Shown here: positions 17,226-26,414 of the stretch, in pieces
How the letters are laid out: every line of letters starts with the position of its first letter
Numbering within the stretch: the stretch's first letter is position 1
Origin: Azospirillum griseum
GTDB taxonomy: Bacteria > Pseudomonadota > Alphaproteobacteria > Azospirillales > Azospirillaceae
Direction of reading: 5' to 3'
Length of the DNA: 64,000 nucleotides
Assembly: GCF_003966125.1 (NCBI RefSeq)
Contig: NZ_RXMA01000009.1
Location: 124,001-188,000 of the forward strand
Notes under the pieces: generated by a model
What the model was told of the DNA's origin: nothing
The model's input: only the letters and a program-made list of their open reading frames with translations
The model's database searches: none
Position numbers and translations under genes: made by a program

Positions 17226-18104
17226 TCAGAACTCGCCCAACGATTCGTGCAGCGCTTCGATGGTTTTGATGCGCTCGCGGCCAGCCTGACCGCACAATTG
17301 AATGAGTTCCGCCGTCAGGGCGTGAATCACCGCCATCACCGCCACATGGTTGTCCAGTGCCGCCAGGCTGCGCGTTTCGCAGCGGAAGGTCAGGGGCGGG
17401 GCCGGGCCTTCCAAGGGGGAATGGCTATCGGTCAACAGAATCGTGGGGATGCCGCGCGTCTGCGTGGCCCGCAGCAATTCGATGATGCCGGGCGTGCGGC
17501 GGCGGATGCCAACCAAGAGCAGAACGTCGCGGTCATCCAGATCGGCGAAGGTTTCCGCCAGCGTTTCCCCCGCCGCGACCATGTGATGAACCTCCGGGCG
17601 GACCTGGATGAACTGCCAGCGGGCGTAACCGGCCAGAAAGGCGCTGTTGCGGGCGCCGCACACCCAGACCCGGCGAGCGCCATGCAGAAGCCGTGCGGCG
17701 CTCCGCAACGCGTCCGGGTCGATCAGGCGGGCGGTGGCGGCCACGCTGTCCAGGCTGCGTTGGAAATGCGCCTCCACCGTTGGCGGGACGCTGCCATTCC
17801 CGTCGGCGGCTGCCGTCTGGTCGAGCAGATGGAGCGGCGATCCCCATTCGGTGCCACGGCGGGCGGCGCGGCGGGCCTCGTCGAAATTGGCGTAGCCCAG
17901 GCGGCGGACCAACCGCGACACCGTCATTTTCGACACGCCGGCGTTTTGCGCCAATTCTGTCGCGGTGTAGCCCGACACCTCCCCCGGACAGGCGAGAATC
18001 ACGTCGGCCAAGCGCTTCTCGCTGCGGCTCAAATCGGCGTAGCGGGCGTGGATGCGCGTGGTGAGCGCTTGATCGGGCAAGGTGCTGTTTTTTTGGTCGG
18101 TCAT
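17226..18104 (-). CDS. RpiR-family regulator (HTH-SIS)
   Basis: A 292-residue regulator: HTH_6 domain (about 15-90; LSRSEKRLADVILACPGEVS, then TATELAQNAGVSKMTVSRL) and a SIS sugar-phosphate-binding-like domain (about 130-270; RVWVCGARNSAFLAGYA). The start is the ATG at 18104. It is divergent from an amino-acid ABC transporter with 179 bp between, and a 14-bp palindrome at 18143-18156 lies in that gap, so it most likely controls the transporter. The ligand is unknown; RpiR proteins beside amino-acid transporters need not bind sugars. Convergent with the GGDEF-EAL gene, 18 bp apart. Confidence 0.88.
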   Translation of the reverse strand: MTDQKNSTLPDQALTTRIHARYADLSRSEKRLADVILACPGEVSGYTATELAQNAGVSKMTVSRLVRRLGYANFDEARRAARRGTEWGSPLHLLDQTAAADGNGSVPPTVEAHFQRSLDSVAATARLIDPDALRSAARLLHGARRVWVCGARNSAFLAGYARWQFIQVRPEVHHMVAAGETLAETFADLDDRDVLLLVGIRRRTPGIIELLRATQTRGIPTILLTDSHSPLEGPAPPLTFRCETRSLAALDNHVAVMAVIHALTAELIQLCGQAGRERIKTIEALHESLGEF

Positions 18105-18142
18105 CTGCGCAAATTTCAAGCAATATGGTTTGCGGGGCCAAC

Positions 18143-18180
18143 GTTACACATGTAACATCATAGGGAGAACTTGGGATAAT
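18143..18180 (+). promoter_or_regulatory. Palindromic operator and -10 element for the amino-acid ABC operon
   Basis: GTTACA-CA-TGTAAC (18143-18156) is a perfect 6+6 inverted repeat. GATAAT at 18175-18180 resembles a -10 box, and the palindrome covers the position where its -35 would be. A repressor bound here would block transcription. The obvious candidate is the divergent RpiR protein, whose own ATG is 39 bp away. Confidence 0.5.
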
Positions 18181-18283
18181 CGTATCATTTTCAGCCCTTT
18201 GAGATCCCGGCGCACGCCGTTTCAGTGGGTGGCACGGCGTTTGAAATGCATGGGAATGTCCTTCTGGATGGAGATCGAACACC

Positions 18284-19075
18284 ATGCGGTTTGCAACGAT
18301 ACTCGGTGCTGTCGGCTTTGCCACGGCTGTTCTGGTGGGTGGCTTGACCGGCGCGGCGCAGGCCGACGCGCTGGACCGGATCACCAAGGAAAAGGTTCTG
18401 CGCGTGGCCGTGCCGCAGGATTTCCCGCCCTTCGGTTCGGTCGGTCCCGATCTGAAGCCGCTGGGCTATGACATCGACACCGCCAACCTGATCGGCAAGG
18501 AGCTGGGGGCCAAGGTCGAACTGGTTCCGGTCAGCAGCTCCAACCGCATTCCCTATCTGACCACCGGCAAGGTCGATCTGGTCATCTCCAGCCTGGGCAA
18601 GAATGCCGAGCGCGAAAAGGTCATCGATTTCTCGGCGGCCTACGCCCCCTTCTTCAACGGCGTCTTCGGCCCGGAAGCCAGCACGGTTGAAAAGGCCGAG
18701 GATCTGAACGGCAAGACGGTCGGCGTCACCCGTGGATCGGTGGAGGACATCGAGCTGTCGAAGATCGTCAGCGACAAGGTCACGGTCCGCCGCTACGAGG
18801 ACAACAACGGGACGATTTCGGCCTTCCTGTCGGGTCAGGTCGAATTGGTCGCCACCGGCAATGTGGTGGCCGCCGCCATCATCGAACGCAACCCGCCGCG
18901 CCTGCCGATCCTGAAGTTCCTGATCAAGAACTCGCCCTGCTTCATCGGCCTGAACAAGGACGAAGGCCCGCTGCTGGAGAAGGTGAACGCGATCCTGGCC
19001 AAGGCGAAAGCCGACGGTTCGCTCAGCGCCATTTCCAAGAAGTGGCTGGGGACACCGCTGTCCAAGGATCTGTAA
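18284..19075 (+). CDS. Polar amino-acid ABC transporter, periplasmic binding protein
   Basis: A 263-residue family-3 solute-binding protein with a Sec signal peptide (MRFATILGAVGFATAVLVGG, cleavage near AAQA-DALD). Family landmarks are LRVAVPQDFPPFGSV, GYDIDTANLIGKELGAKVEL, GKVDLVISSLGKNAEREKVI and the C-terminal LSAISKKWLG. It captures an amino acid in the periplasm for the two permeases and ATPase that follow in the same direction. GGAGATCGAAC precedes the ATG. The specific amino acid cannot be told from the sequence. Confidence 0.92.
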   Translation: MRFATILGAVGFATAVLVGGLTGAAQADALDRITKEKVLRVAVPQDFPPFGSVGPDLKPLGYDIDTANLIGKELGAKVELVPVSSSNRIPYLTTGKVDLVISSLGKNAEREKVIDFSAAYAPFFNGVFGPEASTVEKAEDLNGKTVGVTRGSVEDIELSKIVSDKVTVRRYEDNNGTISAFLSGQVELVATGNVVAAAIIERNPPRLPILKFLIKNSPCFIGLNKDEGPLLEKVNAILAKAKADGSLSAISKKWLGTPLSKDL

Positions 19076-19108
19076 CCGTCCCTTCCCATCACCAGCGCGG
19101 GCGTTTCC

Positions 19109-19780
19109 ATGGCCTATCGGTTTGATTTTTCATCCCTGGCGGATTACACGCCCGTGCTGGTGCAGGGGGTGGCCACCACGGTCGGCCTCACCCTGATCGG
19201 CGGCGTGCTGGGTGTGGGCATCGGCATCGCCGGGGCGGCGGCCCGCTCCTCCGGCAACGCGCCGGTGCGGTTCGCGGTCGGCTCCTACGTCGAGCTGATC
19301 CGCAACACGCCGTTCCTGGTCCAGCTGTTCTTCATCTTTTTCGGATTGCCGTCGCTGGGCGTCCGCTTGCCGGAATGGCAGGCGGCGGTTCTGGCGATGG
19401 TCATCAATCTCGGGGCCTACGCCACCGAGATCATCCGCGCGGGCATCGACGCCACGCCCAAGGGGCAGATCGAAGCGGGGGCGAGCCTGGGCATGACCGG
19501 GCCGCAGATCTTCCGCTACATCATCCTTGGCCCGGCGATGGGCAAGATTTGGCCCGCCCTGACCAGCCAGATCATCATCGTGATGCTGGGGTCGTCGGTC
19601 TGTTCGCAGATCGCGGTGGAGGAGCTGAGCTTCGCCGCCAACTTCATCCAATCCCGCAATTTCCGCCCCTTCGAGGTCTATTTCCTCGCGACCGCGCTGT
19701 ATCTGGCCTTGGCCATCGCGCTGCGCTGGTTGCTGGCCCGGCTGGGCGATCGGATGTTCCGGGGAGGTGCCCGTGTATAA
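19109..19780 (+). CDS. Polar amino-acid ABC transporter permease 1
   Basis: A 223-residue HisM/HisQ-type inner-membrane permease with about five hydrophobic segments. It has the coupling-helix EAA-type loop IEAGASLGMTGPQIFRYIIL and the early motif ELIRNTPFLVQLFFIFFGLP characteristic of this family. It starts 33 bp after the binding-protein stop. Its 3' end overlaps the next permease, so the two are translationally coupled and should form the heterodimeric channel. Confidence 0.92.
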   Translation: MAYRFDFSSLADYTPVLVQGVATTVGLTLIGGVLGVGIGIAGAAARSSGNAPVRFAVGSYVELIRNTPFLVQLFFIFFGLPSLGVRLPEWQAAVLAMVINLGAYATEIIRAGIDATPKGQIEAGASLGMTGPQIFRYIILGPAMGKIWPALTSQIIIVMLGSSVCSQIAVEELSFAANFIQSRNFRPFEVYFLATALYLALAIALRWLLARLGDRMFRGGARV

Positions 19781-20423
19781 CTTCACCCTGTGGGACATCC
19801 TGTCCAACCTGCTGTTGGCGGCGCGCTGGACCGTGCTGCTGTCGGCCATCGCCTTTGTTTGCGGTGGGATCGCCGGGGTCCTGGTGCTGCTGGCCCGTGT
19901 GGCCCCGCTGCGCCCCCTGCAAACGGCCATGAAACTCTACATCGAGCTGTTTCAGGGCACGCCGCTGCTGATGCAGCTCTTCATCGTCTTCTTCGCCCTG
20001 CCGCTGACCGGCATCGAAACCTCGCCCTGGACGGCGGCGGCGGTGGCGCTGACCCTGTTCACCAGCGCCTACCTCGCCGAGATCTGGCGCGGCTGCGTGG
20101 AGGCGGTGCCGAGGGGCCAGTGGGAGGCGTCGGCCAGCCTGGCGATGAGCTATGGCGAGCAGATGCGCTACGTCGTGCTGCCGCAGGCCCTGCGCATCGC
20201 GGTGCCGCCGACCGTCGGCTTTTCGGTGCAGGTGGTGAAGGGGACCGCCGTCACCTCGATCATCGGCTTTGTCGAGGTGACGAAGGCCGGAACCATGATC
20301 ACCAACGCCACCTTCCAACCCTTCCTGGTCTATGGCCTCGTCGGGTTGATCTATTTCGCCCTCTGCTACCCGTTGTCGCTCTCGGCCAAGGCGCTGGAAA
20401 GGAAGCTCAATGTCGCTCGCTGA
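19773..20423 (+). CDS. Polar amino-acid ABC transporter permease 2
   Basis: A 216-residue permease paralogous to the previous one, with ELFQGTPLLMQLFIVFFALP and the coupling loop WEASASLAMSYGEQMRYVVL. I chose the GTG at 19773, which has GGGGAGG 5 nt upstream and overlaps the preceding stop by 8 bp; a GTG at 19767 is inside the ribosome site and less likely. The 3' end overlaps the ATPase gene by 14 bp. Confidence 0.92.
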   Translation: MYNFTLWDILSNLLLAARWTVLLSAIAFVCGGIAGVLVLLARVAPLRPLQTAMKLYIELFQGTPLLMQLFIVFFALPLTGIETSPWTAAAVALTLFTSAYLAEIWRGCVEAVPRGQWEASASLAMSYGEQMRYVVLPQALRIAVPPTVGFSVQVVKGTAVTSIIGFVEVTKAGTMITNATFQPFLVYGLVGLIYFALCYPLSLSAKALERKLNVAR

Positions 20424-21180
20424 TCAATCGGTGTCCCCGTCGGCCCGCCCGCTGGTCAAGCTGTCGAACATCCGCAAATCCTTCGGCTCGGTGGAGGTGC
20501 TGAAGGGGGTGGACATGGCGGTGCAGGAGGGGCAGGTCGTCGCCATGATCGGGCGCAGCGGCTCGGGCAAAAGCACCCTGCTGCGCAGCATCAACGGGCT
20601 GGAACGCATCGACGATGGCGTGATCGAGGTGGACGGCGAATGCGTCGATCCCAGCCAGATCGATTTGCGGGCGCTGCGCTTGAAGGTCGGCATGGTGTTC
20701 CAGCAATTCAACCTGTTCCCGCACCTGACCGCCGGGGAAAACGTCATGCTGGCGTTGAAGGTGGTGAAGAAGCAGGACAAGGCCGCCTGCCGCGCGGCGG
20801 CGGAAGCCGCGCTGTCCAAGGTCGGGCTGGGCCACAAGTTCGACGCCTACCCCTCGCAGCTCTCCGGCGGGCAGCAGCAGCGCGTGGCCATCGCCCGTTC
20901 GCTCGCCATGGCCCCCAAGGTGCTGCTGTGCGATGAAATCACCTCGGCCCTGGACCCTGAACTGGTGAACGAGGTGCTGTCCGTCGTGCGCCAACTGGCG
21001 GAAGAGGGCATGACCCTGCTGCTGGTCACGCACGAAATGCGCTTCGCCCGCGAGGTCTGCGATTCCCTGGTGTTCATGCACGGAGGTCGTATCATCGAAC
21101 ACGGGCCGCCCGCTGAGCTGTTCGACCGTCCGCAAACGCCGGAACTGGCCCAGTTCGTCGGCATGGTGGAGGCGCGGTGA
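20410..21180 (+). CDS. Polar amino-acid ABC transporter ATPase
   Basis: A 256-residue HisP/GlnQ-type ATPase that powers the transporter encoded just upstream. Walker A GRSGSGKST, Q-loop VFQQFNLFPHLT, signature [13 protein letters not shown], Walker B VLLCDEITSALDPE and H-loop LLVTHEMRFAREV are complete. It overlaps the second permease by 14 bp and closes the four-gene operon. The ATG at 20410 is used, with GGAAAGGAAGC upstream. Confidence 0.95.
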   Translation: MSLADQSVSPSARPLVKLSNIRKSFGSVEVLKGVDMAVQEGQVVAMIGRSGSGKSTLLRSINGLERIDDGVIEVDGECVDPSQIDLRALRLKVGMVFQQFNLFPHLTAGENVMLALKVVKKQDKAACRAAAEAALSKVGLGHKFDAYPSQLSGGQQQRVAIARSLAMAPKVLLCDEITSALDPELVNEVLSVVRQLAEEGMTLLLVTHEMRFAREVCDSLVFMHGGRIIEHGPPAELFDRPQTPELAQFVGMVEAR

Positions 21181-21297
21181 AGGTTGTTGTGCATGACGTG
21201 ACAATCATGTTCTGATGCACCGGATTGTTTCGAAGCCTTCTTGGGCGCAGTCTTGGGTCAACGAGGCAAGCCCAAGCGGCACAGGAGGGTTTCGATC

Positions 21298-21996
21298 ATG
21301 ATCACCATTCGTCATCGCAACGAACGCGGCGCGGTCAACATGGGTTGGCTGAACAGCCAGCACAGCTTCTCGTTCGGCCATTACCATGATCCCGACCAGA
21401 TGGGTTTCCGCGCCCTGCGCGTCATCAACGAGGATCGGGTGATTCCGGGCGCGGGCTTTCCCACCCATGGCCACGCCAACATGGAAATCGTGTCCTACGT
21501 CCTGTCGGGCGCGTTGGAGCACAAGGACTCGCTGGGAACCGGCTCGATCATCCGCCCCGGCGAGGTGCAGCGGATGAGCGCCGGGCGCGGCATCCGCCAC
21601 AGCGAATACAACGCCTCGCAGACCGACCCGGTCCACTTTCTGCAAATCTGGATTTTGCCGGAAGCCCACGGGTTGGCCGCTGGCTACGAGCAATCGGCCT
21701 TCGCCGACGAGGAGAAGCGCGGGGCGCTGCGTCTGGTCGGTTCGCGTGATGGCCGCAACGGCAGCGTCACCATCCACCAGGACGTTGATCTGTACGCCAC
21801 CTTGCTGGACGGGGACGAGAGCGCCCAACTGCCGCTGCGTCCGGGCCGTCACGCCTGGGTGCAGGTGGCGCGCGGCGAGGTGCACGTCAACGGTGTGCGG
21901 TTGCAGGAAGGCGACGGCGCGGCCCTGAGCGACGAGGCGGCGGTGACGCTGGACCGCGCGACGGCGGCGGAAGTCCTGGTTTTCGATCTGGCGTGA
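21298..21996 (+). CDS. Pirin / YhaK-type bicupin
   Basis: A 232-residue pirin-family cupin; some members are quercetin 2,3-dioxygenases, others redox sensors. The metal-site region GFPTHGHANMEIVSYVLSG and SAGRGIRHSEYN carry the usual His-His-His/Glu ligands. The C-terminal half is a degenerate second cupin. The ATG at 21298 has AGGAGGG upstream. It stands beside the katA/oxyR pair, separated from katA by a strong bidirectional hairpin; a link to oxidative stress is only suggested by that position. Confidence 0.9.
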   Translation: MITIRHRNERGAVNMGWLNSQHSFSFGHYHDPDQMGFRALRVINEDRVIPGAGFPTHGHANMEIVSYVLSGALEHKDSLGTGSIIRPGEVQRMSAGRGIRHSEYNASQTDPVHFLQIWILPEAHGLAAGYEQSAFADEEKRGALRLVGSRDGRNGSVTIHQDVDLYATLLDGDESAQLPLRPGRHAWVQVARGEVHVNGVRLQEGDGAALSDEAAVTLDRATAAEVLVFDLA

Positions 21997-22004
21997 CGCG
22001 ACAG

Positions 22005-22037
22005 CCACGGGCCGGGGGAGGTTTCCCCGGCCCGTGG
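22005..22037. terminator. Bidirectional hairpin between pirin and katA
   Basis: CCACGGGCCGGGG (22005-22017) pairs perfectly over 13 bp with CCCCGGCCCGTGG (22025-22037), with a 7-nt loop. It lies between two convergent genes and can serve both, although neither side has a long U-run. Confidence 0.6.
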
Positions 22038-22069
22038 CCTGTTGAGCTGATGGCGTCAGGCCGCAACGG

Positions 22070-23512
22070 TCAGGCTGTTGCGGTCAGGCTCAGCCGGGCG
22101 GCGATGCCAGCGCCATACCGGGCGTCGGCGGCGTGGAAATGGGCCAACTGGCGCTCCTGGATGGCGCGCGGGGCCTTGGCCAGCGACCCGGCGATGGCGT
22201 CCATCAGACGGGCTTGCGCCTCCTCCCCGATCAGGCGGAACAGCGCACCGGCCTGGGCGTAATCGTCGTTCCCCTCGCGGTGGCTGTAGCGGTCGGCGTC
22301 GCCGCTGATGCGCAGGGGCGGTTCGGCGGCGGCGGCGCTTTGCGTCGGCCCGCCGAAGCTGTTGGGTTCGTAGTTGGGCGCACCGCCGCCGTTGCCGTCA
22401 AAACGCATCGCCCCGTCGCGCTGGTGGCTGTGGACCGGGCAACCCTGCGGCCGGTTCACCGGCAGATGGGCGTAATTGGCCCCCAACCGGTAACGGTGGG
22501 CGTCGGCGTAGGCGAACAGGCGGCCTTGCAGCATCTTGTCGGGGCTGAAGGAGATGCCGGGAACGACGCTGGCCGGGCTGAAGGCCGACTGTTCGGTCTC
22601 GGCGAAGAAATTCTCCGGGTTGCGGTTCAGGATCAACTCGCCGAACTCCACCAGCGGGTAATCGGCGTGCGGCCACACCTTGGTCAGGTCGAATGGGTTG
22701 ATGGCGTAGGTCTCGGCCTCGGCCTCCGGCATGATCTGCACCGACACGGTCCAGGCCGGGAAATCGCCGTCCTGGATCGCGGCGTACAGGTCGCGGGTGG
22801 CGTGATCGGGGTCCACCCCGGCCATGGTCACGGCCTGTTCGGCGGTGAAGTTCTGGATCCCCTGGCGGGTCTTGAAGTGGTACTTCACCCAGAACCGCTC
22901 ACCCGCCGCGTTGATCCACGAAAAGGTGTGGCTGGAAAAGCCGTCCATGTGGCGGTAGCCGCGCGGGGTGCCCCGGTCGCTGAACAGGATGGTCAATTGG
23001 TGCAGGGTTTCCGGCGACAGCGAGAAGAAATCCCACATCGCCGTCGGATCCTTCAGGTTGGTGGCCGGGTTGCGCTTTTGCGTGTGGATGAAGTCGGGGA
23101 ATTTCAGGGGATCGCGCAGGAAGAACACCGGGGTGTTGTTGCCGACCAGATCGTAATTTCCCTCTTCGGTGTAGAACTTCACGGCGAATCCGCGCGGGTC
23201 GCGGTCGGCGTCGGCCGATCCCTTTTCCCCGCCCACGGTGGAAAAGCGCAGGAAAACCGGCGTTTCCTTGCCCACCGCCGACAGGAAGGCCGCCTTGGTC
23301 CAGCCGGTCACGTCGCGGGTGACGCGGAAGACGCCATAGGCCCCGGCCCCCTTGGCGTGCACCACCCGTTCGGGGATGCGTTCGCGGTTGAAATGGGCCA
23401 GCTTTTCGATCAGGTGGAAATCCTGCAACAGCAGCGGGCCGCGTGGCCCGGCGCTCAAGGAGTTCTGGTTGTCGGCGACCGGTTGGCCGAAGCTGGTGGT
23501 CAGGACGCTCAT
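22070..23512 (-). CDS. katA: Monofunctional haem catalase
   Basis: Breaks hydrogen peroxide to water and oxygen. The 480-residue protein is a small-subunit (clade 3-like) catalase. The distal His52 lies in [16 protein letters not shown], the distal Asn in [13 protein letters not shown], and the proximal haem Tyr in [26 protein letters not shown] is also present. I start at the ATG at 23512 ([20 protein letters not shown]), after GGAGAT; in-frame upstream codons lack a ribosome site. There is no signal peptide, so it is cytoplasmic. It is divergent from oxyR, and an OxyR-type site in the gap makes peroxide induction very likely. Confidence 0.97.
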   Translation of the reverse strand: MSVLTTSFGQPVADNQNSLSAGPRGPLLLQDFHLIEKLAHFNRERIPERVVHAKGAGAYGVFRVTRDVTGWTKAAFLSAVGKETPVFLRFSTVGGEKGSADADRDPRGFAVKFYTEEGNYDLVGNNTPVFFLRDPLKFPDFIHTQKRNPATNLKDPTAMWDFFSLSPETLHQLTILFSDRGTPRGYRHMDGFSSHTFSWINAAGERFWVKYHFKTRQGIQNFTAEQAVTMAGVDPDHATRDLYAAIQDGDFPAWTVSVQIMPEAEAETYAINPFDLTKVWPHADYPLVEFGELILNRNPENFFAETEQSAFSPASVVPGISFSPDKMLQGRLFAYADAHRYRLGANYAHLPVNRPQGCPVHSHQRDGAMRFDGNGGGAPNYEPNSFGGPTQSAAAAEPPLRISGDADRYSHREGNDDYAQAGALFRLIGEEAQARLMDAIAGSLAKAPRAIQERQLAHFHAADARYGAGIAARLSLTATA

Positions 23513-23647
23513 GATCGGGATCTCCGCTGTGGGGTCGGGCCGTTTTGGCAGTGGTCGTTTGACTGTGGCCGTTTGGGTGTCGGCTGCGTGGCTCTGGTTA
23601 TCCCCCGCTGGCGTTGATATATCCAAGACATCGTTCCGAACATGTCG

Positions 23648-23662
23648 ATAGGTAACAGCTAT
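23648..23662. promoter_or_regulatory. OxyR-type half-site overlapping the oxyR start
   Basis: ATAG-GTAACAG-CTAT matches the OxyR consensus ATAGntnnnanCTAT at every fixed position and has the LysR T-N11-A core. It lies in the 148-bp katA/oxyR gap and its last two bases are the first two of the oxyR ATG. I see no good second half-site 7 bp upstream. A GATATATC palindrome at 23616-23623 may be the katA -10 region. Confidence 0.65.
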
Positions 23663-24593
23663 GAACATCGCCGGTCTGTCCCTGCGCGATCTGGATTATG
23701 TGGTGGCGGTGGCCGAGTTGCGGCATTTCGGCAAGGCGGCGGAGCGCTGCGGCGTCAGCCAGCCATCCTTGAGCGCGCAGATCCGCAAACTGGAAGACAG
23801 CCTGGGGGTGGCGCTGTTCGAACGCACCAGCCGCCGGGTGCTGACCACCCAGGCCGGGGAACCGATCATCCGGCAGGCGCGCGTTGTGTTGGCGGAGGCG
23901 CAACGGCTGCTGGCCCTGGCGGCGGGGCGGGACGGCGCGCTGTCGGGCCGGTTCCGACTGGCGGCGATTCAGACCGTGGGGCCGTATCTGTTTCCCCACC
24001 TGTTGCCGCTGCTGCGGACGCACCACCCCGATCTGACGCTGGTTCTGTCGGAAGGGCGGACGGATGGACTGCTGGAGGATTTGCGCGACGGCCGGATCGA
24101 CGCGGTCCTGCTCGCCCTGCCGGTGGAGGCCGACGGGGTGGCGTCCGCGCCCTTGTTCTTTGAACCCTTCGTGCTGGCGCACCCGGTCGGTCATCCGCTT
24201 GGACAAGGTCCGACGCTGGCCCTGGCCGACATCGACCCCGCCGACCTGCTGCTGCTGGAGGAAGGGCATTGTCTGCGCGATCAGGCGCTGGCGGTCTGCG
24301 GCCTGACCGCTCCGGCGGGCCGCCACGCCACCGGGCTGGAAACCCTGCGCCACATGGTGGCGGCGGGGGCGGGCTGCACGCTGATGCCGGTGTTGGCCAC
24401 CGGGGCCACGGCGACGGTTGGCGGCCTGGTCGGCTACCGCCCCTTTGACGCGGAGCGGCCGGGCCGGGTGGTCGGGCTGGCCTGGCGGGCGAGCGATCCA
24501 CGCGACCGGGGCTTGCGCGAGCTTGCAGCGCTGTTTCGCGGGGTGTTCCCGACGGGAATGGGGTGCGTGCCGGTTGCTTTGATCAACGGTTAA
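23661..24593 (+). CDS. oxyR: Hydrogen-peroxide sensor OxyR
   Basis: A 310-residue LysR-type regulator: HTH at 1-65 ([20 protein letters not shown]) and a redox-sensing effector domain. The peroxidatic Cys204 lies in [14 protein letters not shown] and the resolving Cys213 follows nine residues later, the same spacing as C199/C208 of E. coli OxyR, so disulfide-based sensing should be intact. It is divergent from katA, and its own start overlaps a consensus half-site, which suggests autorepression. The 3' end overlaps the convergent diguanylate cyclase gene by 4 bp. Confidence 0.95.
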   Translation: MNIAGLSLRDLDYVVAVAELRHFGKAAERCGVSQPSLSAQIRKLEDSLGVALFERTSRRVLTTQAGEPIIRQARVVLAEAQRLLALAAGRDGALSGRFRLAAIQTVGPYLFPHLLPLLRTHHPDLTLVLSEGRTDGLLEDLRDGRIDAVLLALPVEADGVASAPLFFEPFVLAHPVGHPLGQGPTLALADIDPADLLLLEEGHCLRDQALAVCGLTAPAGRHATGLETLRHMVAAGAGCTLMPVLATGATATVGGLVGYRPFDAERPGRVVGLAWRASDPRDRGLRELAALFRGVFPTGMGCVPVALING

Positions 24594-26221
24594 GCGGTGT
24601 CGTTGTCGGCGCGGGGCGACCACACCACGGCGCGGTTGCGCCCGTCGCGCTTGGCCTGATAGAGCGCCTCGTCGGCGCGACGCAGGACGGTGGCGACGTC
24701 GGGCGAATCCTCCGGCCAGCGGGCGATGCCGATGGAGCAGCCCACCCGCACCATCTGGCCGCCGATGGACACCGGCTCGTTGACCGCTTCGATCACGCGG
24801 GCGGCAAGCGCGGCGGCGTCGGGCGGTTGCTGGTTGGCCGAACGCGGCAGGATGGCGGCAAACTCGTCGCCGCCCAGCCGGGCGACGATGTCGTCGTTGC
24901 GGAACAGGGTGGTCAGGCGTTGCCCGACCTGCCGCAGCACGGTGTCGCCTGCGTCGTGGCCCAAGCGGTCGTTGATCGGTTTGAAGCCGTCGAGGTCGAT
25001 GTACATCATCGCCGCCGCCCCGGTCCCGTGGGTGCAGGCTTCCAGATACTGTTCGAAATAGCGGCGGTTGGGCAGGGTGGTCAGCCGATCCTGATAGGCG
25101 ATGTCCTCCAACCGCATCAGGGCGGCGTCCTTGTGGGTCAGGCTGTCGATCAGGTCGCGCAGGGTGCGCGACAGGTGTCCCACCTCGGTCTGCCCGCCGA
25201 CCTCGGGGATTTCCACACCGCTTTCGCCTTGACCGATCCGCTTGGCGGCGCTGGCGATGGCGGTCAACGGGCGGGTGATCCGCCCGGCGGCGAACCAGCC
25301 CAACGCGCTGAACAGCAAGGCCAGCGCTGCACCCGATCCGATGATCGAGCGACGCAGCCGGTCAGCCTCGGCGTGGACGACGCTGGCCGGTTGGCGGGCC
25401 AGCACGGTCCAGCCCAACCCGGCGTAGTCGTGCACACCCTTGCCGTGGGCGATGCCGGTGACGTACCGGACGCCGTCGGACCAAAGCCCGGATTCCCACC
25501 CATCCCGGAACGCGAGGGTGGCGTGGGGCAGCGGTTTGCCGATGGCGTCCTCCGGCCCCAGCAGCACGGTGCCGTCGGCGGCCAGGATGTAGACGGTCAG
25601 GCCGTCGCGATCGCGCAGCGGGTCGGTCAACTCCCGCATGGTGGTGCGGGTCCATTCCCAACTGTAATGAACGGCCAGCACGCCGACCGGCTTGCCGTCC
25701 GCCCCCAGCAGCGGGGCGGAGACGTCGACGAATTTCGGGTTTTCGCCCGGCAGATGGGGAATCTTGCCCTTCAGGGCGACGGCCTCGTGCACATCGCCGA
25801 CGAACAACCCCTTCAGCCCTTCGGCGTGCACCGGGCGGCTGGCGATGTTCAGGCCGACCAACAGCCCGTTGCTGGCGGTCAGCACCGTGCCGGACAGGTT
25901 GGTCATGCCGATCCAGGCGATGGTCGGGTCGCGCCGCTTCAGCTCTTCAATGGTGGCCTGGGCGACGCTGGGATCCTTGAGCGCGTCGATGCGCGCCAGC
26001 GAGGCGATCTGGTTGGCGCGCGCCCACATGGTGGCGTCGAGCTGGTGGGCCAGCGATTGCGCCACCCCCATCATCGAATTGCCGACCTCGCGGTTCAGCA
26101 CCTGTTCGGATTGGGTGCCGACAAACAGCCCGTTGGCCAGCGCCAGCCCCATCACCAGAACGGCCATCGTCGCGGCGGCGGTGGCGCGGAATTCCAGCGG
26201 GCGCAGGGTGGCAAGCGGCAT
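24590..26221 (-). CDS. Membrane diguanylate cyclase, dCache-HAMP-GGDEF
   Basis: A 543-residue inner-membrane signalling protein starting at the ATG at 26221. Order: TM1 (about 13-35), periplasmic double-Cache ligand domain (about 40-290), TM2 (about 293-313), HAMP (about 314-365), GGDEF domain with GGDEF at 450-454. The motif RNDD followed by IVARLGGDEF matches the c-di-GMP inhibition site, so the cyclase should be active and product-inhibited. The periplasmic ligand is unknown. There is no adjacent effector. It faces a 433-bp divergent gap containing a small-RNA or attenuator candidate. Confidence 0.93.
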   Translation of the reverse strand: MPLATLRPLEFRATAAATMAVLVMGLALANGLFVGTQSEQVLNREVGNSMMGVAQSLAHQLDATMWARANQIASLARIDALKDPSVAQATIEELKRRDPTIAWIGMTNLSGTVLTASNGLLVGLNIASRPVHAEGLKGLFVGDVHEAVALKGKIPHLPGENPKFVDVSAPLLGADGKPVGVLAVHYSWEWTRTTMRELTDPLRDRDGLTVYILAADGTVLLGPEDAIGKPLPHATLAFRDGWESGLWSDGVRYVTGIAHGKGVHDYAGLGWTVLARQPASVVHAEADRLRRSIIGSGAALALLFSALGWFAAGRITRPLTAIASAAKRIGQGESGVEIPEVGGQTEVGHLSRTLRDLIDSLTHKDAALMRLEDIAYQDRLTTLPNRRYFEQYLEACTHGTGAAAMMYIDLDGFKPINDRLGHDAGDTVLRQVGQRLTTLFRNDDIVARLGGDEFAAILPRSANQQPPDAAALAARVIEAVNEPVSIGGQMVRVGCSIGIARWPEDSPDVATVLRRADEALYQAKRDGRNRAVVWSPRADNDTA

Positions 26222-26414
26222 GGGCGTGTCCTGTGGCCAACGCCCTGGTTGCAACGCAGCGGCGGGTGAGGGTGTGAACCGATTTGTAGGCGTATGATGC
26301 AAACGGAAGGTTAACACCTATGCTGTTTGGCCGTGGGGAGAAGGGGGAATGTCAAAAAAGTTCGAACCACTGACGATCTGCATATTGCATTAACGGAAAA
26401 AGGTCGGTAGCTAT

